Assembly (NCBI GenBank): GCA_002340515.1
Contig: DDMF01000017.1
Coordinates: 9,324 to 16,817 of the forward strand
Length of the DNA stretch: 7,494 nt
Direction of reading: 5' to 3'
Source: Rhodobacteraceae bacterium UBA2553
GTDB taxonomy: Bacteria > Pseudomonadota > Alphaproteobacteria > Rhodobacterales > Rhodobacteraceae
In this document: positions 4,742 to 7,494 of the stretch, piece after piece
How positions within the stretch are numbered: position 1 is the stretch's first letter
Layout: the number at the start of each line of letters is the position of its first letter
Translations under genes and position numbers: made by a program
Notes under the pieces: model-generated
What the model saw: only the letters and a program-made list of their open reading frames with translations
What the model was told of the DNA's origin: nothing
The model's database searches: none

Positions 4742-6169
4742 TTACAATACACTTGCGTCCGCCACATCCGCTGGACTGAGGTCAGAGATGTGAATTGGGG
4801 TAATGGCATCGGACAGATGCGCAATGGAATTGGCATAAAACGCCAAAATCGCTCGGTCTGGTGGGTTGATGTGATATGAACCACCGGTTTCGCGGATCAA
4901 TCCGCGCAGCATCAACAGACGGATGCCCACCTCTACCGCGTAATCCAGATCATTACGCGGCATATGGATATGCGCCCCGCGCGCTTCCATATCGGCCACC
5001 AAGGTCTGAAACCGGTCGGTGATTTCGTCGCGCGTATGGGTGTCTTTTTCCAACATCACCGCCGCCACAACAGGCACAGGCAATACCGGCACCACATCGC
5101 GGATACGCCCCATCAGCTCGCGGGCCAGCCCCTCAAGCACTTTTTTATCATGGTCTTTCATATAGGCCGACAGCGATAAGGGGGTGCCAAAGGACACACT
5201 GGCATAACCAAATCGGTGAAACCGTCCGGTGATCCGTTGCCACAAATGTTGCCCAACATGGCGCAGGATATATTTCAGGCGCAGCCCAAATTTGCGCGAT
5301 CCTTTGATGTCGGCGGCCACCAACACCCGGTCCTCAAGCACCCGGTCATAATTCATCGCCACAGGGATAAAGACCACATCGCGATTTTTCGCAGGGTCAA
5401 AATCATCCATAATGTAACTGAGCAAACCCATTTTCGGCGCGCCCACTTCGCCGTTCAAACTCAGCCCCCCTTCGGGAAACATCGCTTGGGTCACACCGCC
5501 GTCGGTGGCCATGCGTACGTAGCGCGACAGAACTTTGCGATAGAGCGCATTGCGCGACCGGCGACGGATAAAATAGGCCCCCATCGACCGGATCAACGTG
5601 CGCAGCGGCCAAACCCGCGCCCATTCCCCCACCGCATAAGACAGATGTGAACGTTCCGCCGCCAACCAAGTGACCAGCACATAATCCATGTTCGAGCGGT
5701 GGTTCATTACAAAGACCACGGTTGCGTCGGCGCTGATCTCTTTCAGCCGCGCCTCGTCAAAAGCCCCCAAACGGACACGGTAAAATGCGCGGCTCAGCAA
5801 TTTGGCGATGCGGATACCAAAACCAAAATAGGCGGTGGCGGAAAAGCGCGGCACAATTTCACGGGCATAGCCGCGTGCCTTTTCAAACGCCACCTGTTCG
5901 GGAATGCCCTCTTCGGCGGCGTGTTCGGCGATCGCCTTGGCGACCTCTGGGTCATAGCTCAGGCGCTGAACCATGTCGTAACGACGCGCCAGTTTAAATG
6001 GCTCAATCGGGCGTTCCAGCTTTTCATTCAGTTTGGCCACGGCCTTTTGCAACCGTTTACGGAAAAACCAACGCACCGATGGGAACAGAAAATGCGACGC
6101 AAAGGTCACCGCTGCAAAAGCAAGGATCAGGACCAATAGCCAAAGGGGAAGCTCAATCGTTCGCGTCAT
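4742..6169 (-). CDS. Membrane-anchored glycerol-3-phosphate/lysophosphatidate-type acyltransferase
   Basis: The 475-aa product is a PlsC/PlsB-superfamily acyltransferase (PF01553 type). One hydrophobic segment at about residues 7-30, followed by RWFFRKR, should anchor it in the inner membrane with the bulk in the cytoplasm. All four acyltransferase motifs are visible: motif I NHRSNMD with catalytic H157 and D162, motif II GAYFIRR (197-203), motif III MFPEGGLS (230-237) and motif IV VFIPVAMNY (266-274). HRSNMDY and EGGLS resemble glycerol-3-phosphate acyltransferases (HRSHMDY, EGGRS) more than LPA acyltransferases. The C-terminus (AILAFYANSIAHL) also recalls the PlsB C-terminal region. It is shorter than E. 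coli PlsB (about 800 aa). The likely role is an acyl transfer step in phospholipid synthesis, from acyl-CoA or acyl-ACP. The ATG at 6169 has AAGGA seven bases upstream. No terminator follows, so readthrough into ccr is possible. Superfamily is confident; the acceptor is inferred. Confidence 0.85.
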   Translation of the reverse strand: MTRTIELPLWLLVLILAFAAVTFASHFLFPSVRWFFRKRLQKAVAKLNEKLERPIEPFKLARRYDMVQRLSYDPEVAKAIAEHAAEEGIPEQVAFEKARGYAREIVPRFSATAYFGFGIRIAKLLSRAFYRVRLGAFDEARLKEISADATVVFVMNHRSNMDYVLVTWLAAERSHLSYAVGEWARVWPLRTLIRSMGAYFIRRRSRNALYRKVLSRYVRMATDGGVTQAMFPEGGLSLNGEVGAPKMGLLSYIMDDFDPAKNRDVVFIPVAMNYDRVLEDRVLVAADIKGSRKFGLRLKYILRHVGQHLWQRITGRFHRFGYASVSFGTPLSLSAYMKDHDKKVLEGLARELMGRIRDVVPVLPVPVVAAVMLEKDTHTRDEITDRFQTLVADMEARGAHIHMPRNDLDYAVEVGIRLLMLRGLIRETGGSYHINPPDRAILAFYANSIAHLSDAITPIHISDLSPADVADASVL

Positions 6170-6343
6170 AGGAAATCCTTTTCAGGTTTCCCTTCAAAGG
6201 TAAAGAACGCCGTCACCTAAGAGCGTTGCGGCGCCACCCCCCAAACATCTCCACGTAATTTTCCTAACCCGATATTCCCTCTTGCGTAATATTCTTGCGT
6301 CTGCGAAAAATGCTGCACTGCAACAAAATGCGAGTCACGGATC
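6170..6343. promoter_or_regulatory. Divergent promoter region between acyltransferase and ecm
   Basis: These 174 bases must hold promoters for both divergent genes. Towards ecm on the plus strand they contain the 11-mer GCGTTGCGGCG (6223-6233), shared exactly with the ccr leader; a direct repeat TCTTGCGT (6280-6287 and 6293-6300, 13-bp period); and an imperfect repeat CTGCGAAAAATGC (6301-6313)/CTGCAACAAAATGC (6318-6331). TAATAT (6287-6292) could be a -10 box, without a clear -35. The repeats lie directly ahead of the ecm start, where a repressor or activator would act. No small gene is evident. Confidence 0.45.
6280..6331 (+). repeat. Tandem TTGCG-type repeats ahead of ecm
   Basis: TCTTGCGT occurs exactly twice (6280-6287, 6293-6300), followed by two imperfect CTGC(G/A)A..AAATGC units (6301-6313, 6318-6331). 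The TCTTGCG heptamer also occurs upstream of ccr (4664-4658 on the minus strand) in the same orientation relative to the gene. Probably binding sites for a regulator of the pathway, by inference. Confidence 0.45.
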
Positions 6344-7494
6344 ATGAGCACGCCCCAGAACACAAGCCCGCAAGATCGCCCAAAAGATCGTCCCCGGGAT
6401 CGTCCATGGCTGTTTCGCACCTATGCCGGTCACTCAACCGCCAAAGCCTCGAACGCGCTTTACCGCAGCAACCTCTCGAAAGGTCAGACCGGGCTGTCCG
6501 TGGCCTTCGATCTGCCCACCCAAACGGGCTATGACAGCGACCATACGCTGGCACGCGGCGAGGTGGGTAAAGTGGGGGTGCCACTGGGCCATCTTGGCGA
6601 CATGCGCGCGTTGTTTGCAGACATCCCGCTTGAAAAAATGAACACCTCGATGACCATCAACGCGACCGCCCCGTGGCTGCTGGCCCTTTATATCGCAGCC
6701 GCCGAAGAACAGGGCGCAGATGTGTCCAAGCTGCAAGGCACGGTGCAAAATGATATCATCAAGGAATATCTGTCGCGCGGCACCTATGTCTGCCCGCCCA
6801 AGCCCAGCTTGCGCATGATCACCGATGTGGCCGCCTATACGCGTGAGTTTTTGCCGAAGTGGAACCCGATGAACGTGTGTTCCTATCACCTGCAAGAGGC
6901 CGGTGCGACGCCAGAGGAGGAGCTCGCCTTTGCGCTGGCCACCGCGATTGCCGTGCTGGATGATCTTAAGAGCAAAGTCCCAACCGAGGCTTTTCCAGAA
7001 ATGGTGGGCCGCATTTCGTTCTTTGTGAACGCAGGCATCCGCTTTGTGACCGAAATGTGCAAAATGCGCGCTTTTGTGGAATTGTGGGATGAGATTACCC
7101 GTGAACGCTATGGTGTTGAGGATCCCAAATTCCGCCGCTTCCGCTATGGGGTGCAAGTGAACTCGCTTGGTTTGACCGAGCAGCAACCGGAAAACAACGT
7201 CTACCGGATCCTGATCGAAATGCTCGCGGTAACCCTGTCGAAAAACGCCCGCGCCCGTGCAGTGCAATTGCCCGCATGGAACGAAGCCCTTGGCCTACCC
7301 CGCCCATGGGATCAGCAATGGTCGCTGCGCATGCAGCAGATCATGGCTTATGAAACCGATCTGTTGGAATATGACGACCTCTTCGACAACAACCCCGCCG
7401 TGGACCGCAAAGTGGCTGAGCTGAAAGAAGGTGCGCGCGCCGAGCTGGCCCAGATCGACGGCATGGGCGGCGCTGTGGCGGCGATTGAATATAT
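6344..7494 (+). CDS. ecm: (2R)-ethylmalonyl-CoA mutase, N-terminal part (cut by window edge)
   Basis: The visible 383 codons cover much of the substrate-binding TIM-barrel domain of a B12-dependent acyl-CoA mutase; the family is about 650-670 aa, so the C-terminal cobalamin-binding domain (DxHxxG) lies beyond the edge. The enzyme rearranges (2R)-ethylmalonyl-CoA to (2S)-methylsuccinyl-CoA, two pathway steps after Ccr. RTYAGHSTA (25-33) and GLSVAFDLPTQTGYDSDH (50-67), with the later QGTVQND, NPMNVCSYHLQEAGAT and NSLGLTEQQPENN segments, match Ecm/MeaA. Methylmalonyl-CoA mutase differs here and has a longer N-terminal part. The ATG at 6344 is the only sensible start: an in-frame stop lies at 6287-6289 and no other ATG follows that stop. 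Its Shine-Dalgarno sequence is poor, with only GGA two bases before the ATG. Residues 11-21 are a DRPK-DRPR-DRP repeat that I do not recall in related Ecm proteins. Often named meaA. Confidence 0.95.
   Translation, partial: MSTPQNTSPQDRPKDRPRDRPWLFRTYAGHSTAKASNALYRSNLSKGQTGLSVAFDLPTQTGYDSDHTLARGEVGKVGVPLGHLGDMRALFADIPLEKMNTSMTINATAPWLLALYIAAAEEQGADVSKLQGTVQNDIIKEYLSRGTYVCPPKPSLRMITDVAAYTREFLPKWNPMNVCSYHLQEAGATPEEELAFALATAIAVLDDLKSKVPTEAFPEMVGRISFFVNAGIRFVTEMCKMRAFVELWDEITRERYGVEDPKFRRFRYGVQVNSLGLTEQQPENNVYRILIEMLAVTLSKNARARAVQLPAWNEALGLPRPWDQQWSLRMQQIMAYETDLLEYDDLFDNNPAVDRKVAELKEGARAELAQIDGMGGAVAAIEY
6374..6409 (+). repeat. Three tandem 12-bp repeats at the 5' end of ecm
   Basis: GATCGCCCAAAA (6374-6385), GATCGTCCCCGG (6386-6397) and GATCGTCCATGG (6398-6409) are in-frame imperfect copies encoding DRPK, DRPR and DRPW. 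They lengthen the disordered, charged N-terminus just before the conserved WLFRTYAGHSTA start of the catalytic domain. Most likely a slippage expansion with little effect on activity. Confidence 0.7.

Noticed and set aside
5216..6139. Two plus-strand open frames (144 and 146 aa) opposite the acyltransferase
   Set aside because: Their translations are mirror images of the acyltransferase codons, without domain or start signals.
6434..7267. 277-aa minus-strand open frame opposite ecm
   Set aside because: It lies fully within the recognisable ecm coding sequence, and its translation is a His/Gly/Arg-rich mirror of the ecm codons with no domain.
6344..7494. Methylmalonyl-CoA mutase as the identity of the right-hand gene
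   Set aside because: The short N-terminus and the RTYAGHSTA start with DLPTQTGYDSDH fit ethylmalonyl-CoA mutase; methylmalonyl-CoA mutase has a longer N-terminal part and DLATHRGYDSDH at this site. Linkage to ccr agrees.
1..7494. Mobile element, CRISPR array, phage or toxin-antitoxin system
   Set aside because: No transposase, integrase, regularly spaced array, long terminal repeats or toxin-like pair was seen. The gene content is ordinary chromosomal metabolism, repair and signalling.

Overview
The window looks like chromosomal DNA of an alphaproteobacterium of the Rhodobacterales (roseobacter group). The basis is near-complete resemblance of the crotonyl-CoA carboxylase/reductase and ethylmalonyl-CoA mutase to the Rhodobacter/roseobacter proteins as I remember them, a LuxI of the type seen in that order, and fairly GC-rich codon use. 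No database search was possible. There are no rRNA or tRNA genes, insertion sequences or CRISPR arrays. Gene content is dense and even in composition, so this reads as a stable chromosomal locus and not a mobile island.

Layout, left to right. (1) 1-1258, minus: the N-terminal 419 residues of a RecD-like superfamily 1 DNA helicase/ATPase, cut by the left edge. (2) 1379-3006, minus: a quorum-sensing unit transcribed as small ORF (71 aa) > luxR > luxI. The small ORF overlaps the luxR start by 56 bp. About 100 bp between luxR and luxI carry an 11-bp direct repeat and a candidate luxI promoter. (3) 3031-3231: a non-coding stretch upstream of the lux unit with several short repeats, bounded by the strong ccr terminator at 3226-3260. 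(4) 3288-4574, minus: ccr. (5) 4742-6169, minus: a membrane-anchored acyltransferase of the glycerol-3-phosphate acyltransferase (PlsB-like) superfamily. (6) 6344-7494, plus: ecm (meaA), divergent from the acyltransferase and cut by the right edge.

How the genes fit together. Ccr and Ecm are the two signature enzymes of the ethylmalonyl-CoA pathway, which assimilates acetyl-CoA in bacteria lacking isocitrate lyase. Ccr makes (2S)-ethylmalonyl-CoA from crotonyl-CoA, CO2 and NADPH. Ecm isomerises (2R)-ethylmalonyl-CoA, formed by an epimerase not seen here, to methylsuccinyl-CoA. Their upstream regions share short motifs (a CTTGCG core and an identical 11-mer GCGTTGCGGCG), which suggests a common regulator. 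LuxI makes an N-acyl-homoserine lactone from an acyl donor and S-adenosylmethionine, and LuxR is its likely receptor. The lux genes sit directly downstream of ccr but are separated from it by a terminator, so they are neighbours and not one operon.

I found no clearly undescribed system. The most interesting points are the overlapping small ORF in front of luxR, the repeat pairs at the lux promoters, the shared ccr/ecm motifs, the acyltransferase between the two pathway genes, and a triplicated 12-bp repeat at the start of ecm.
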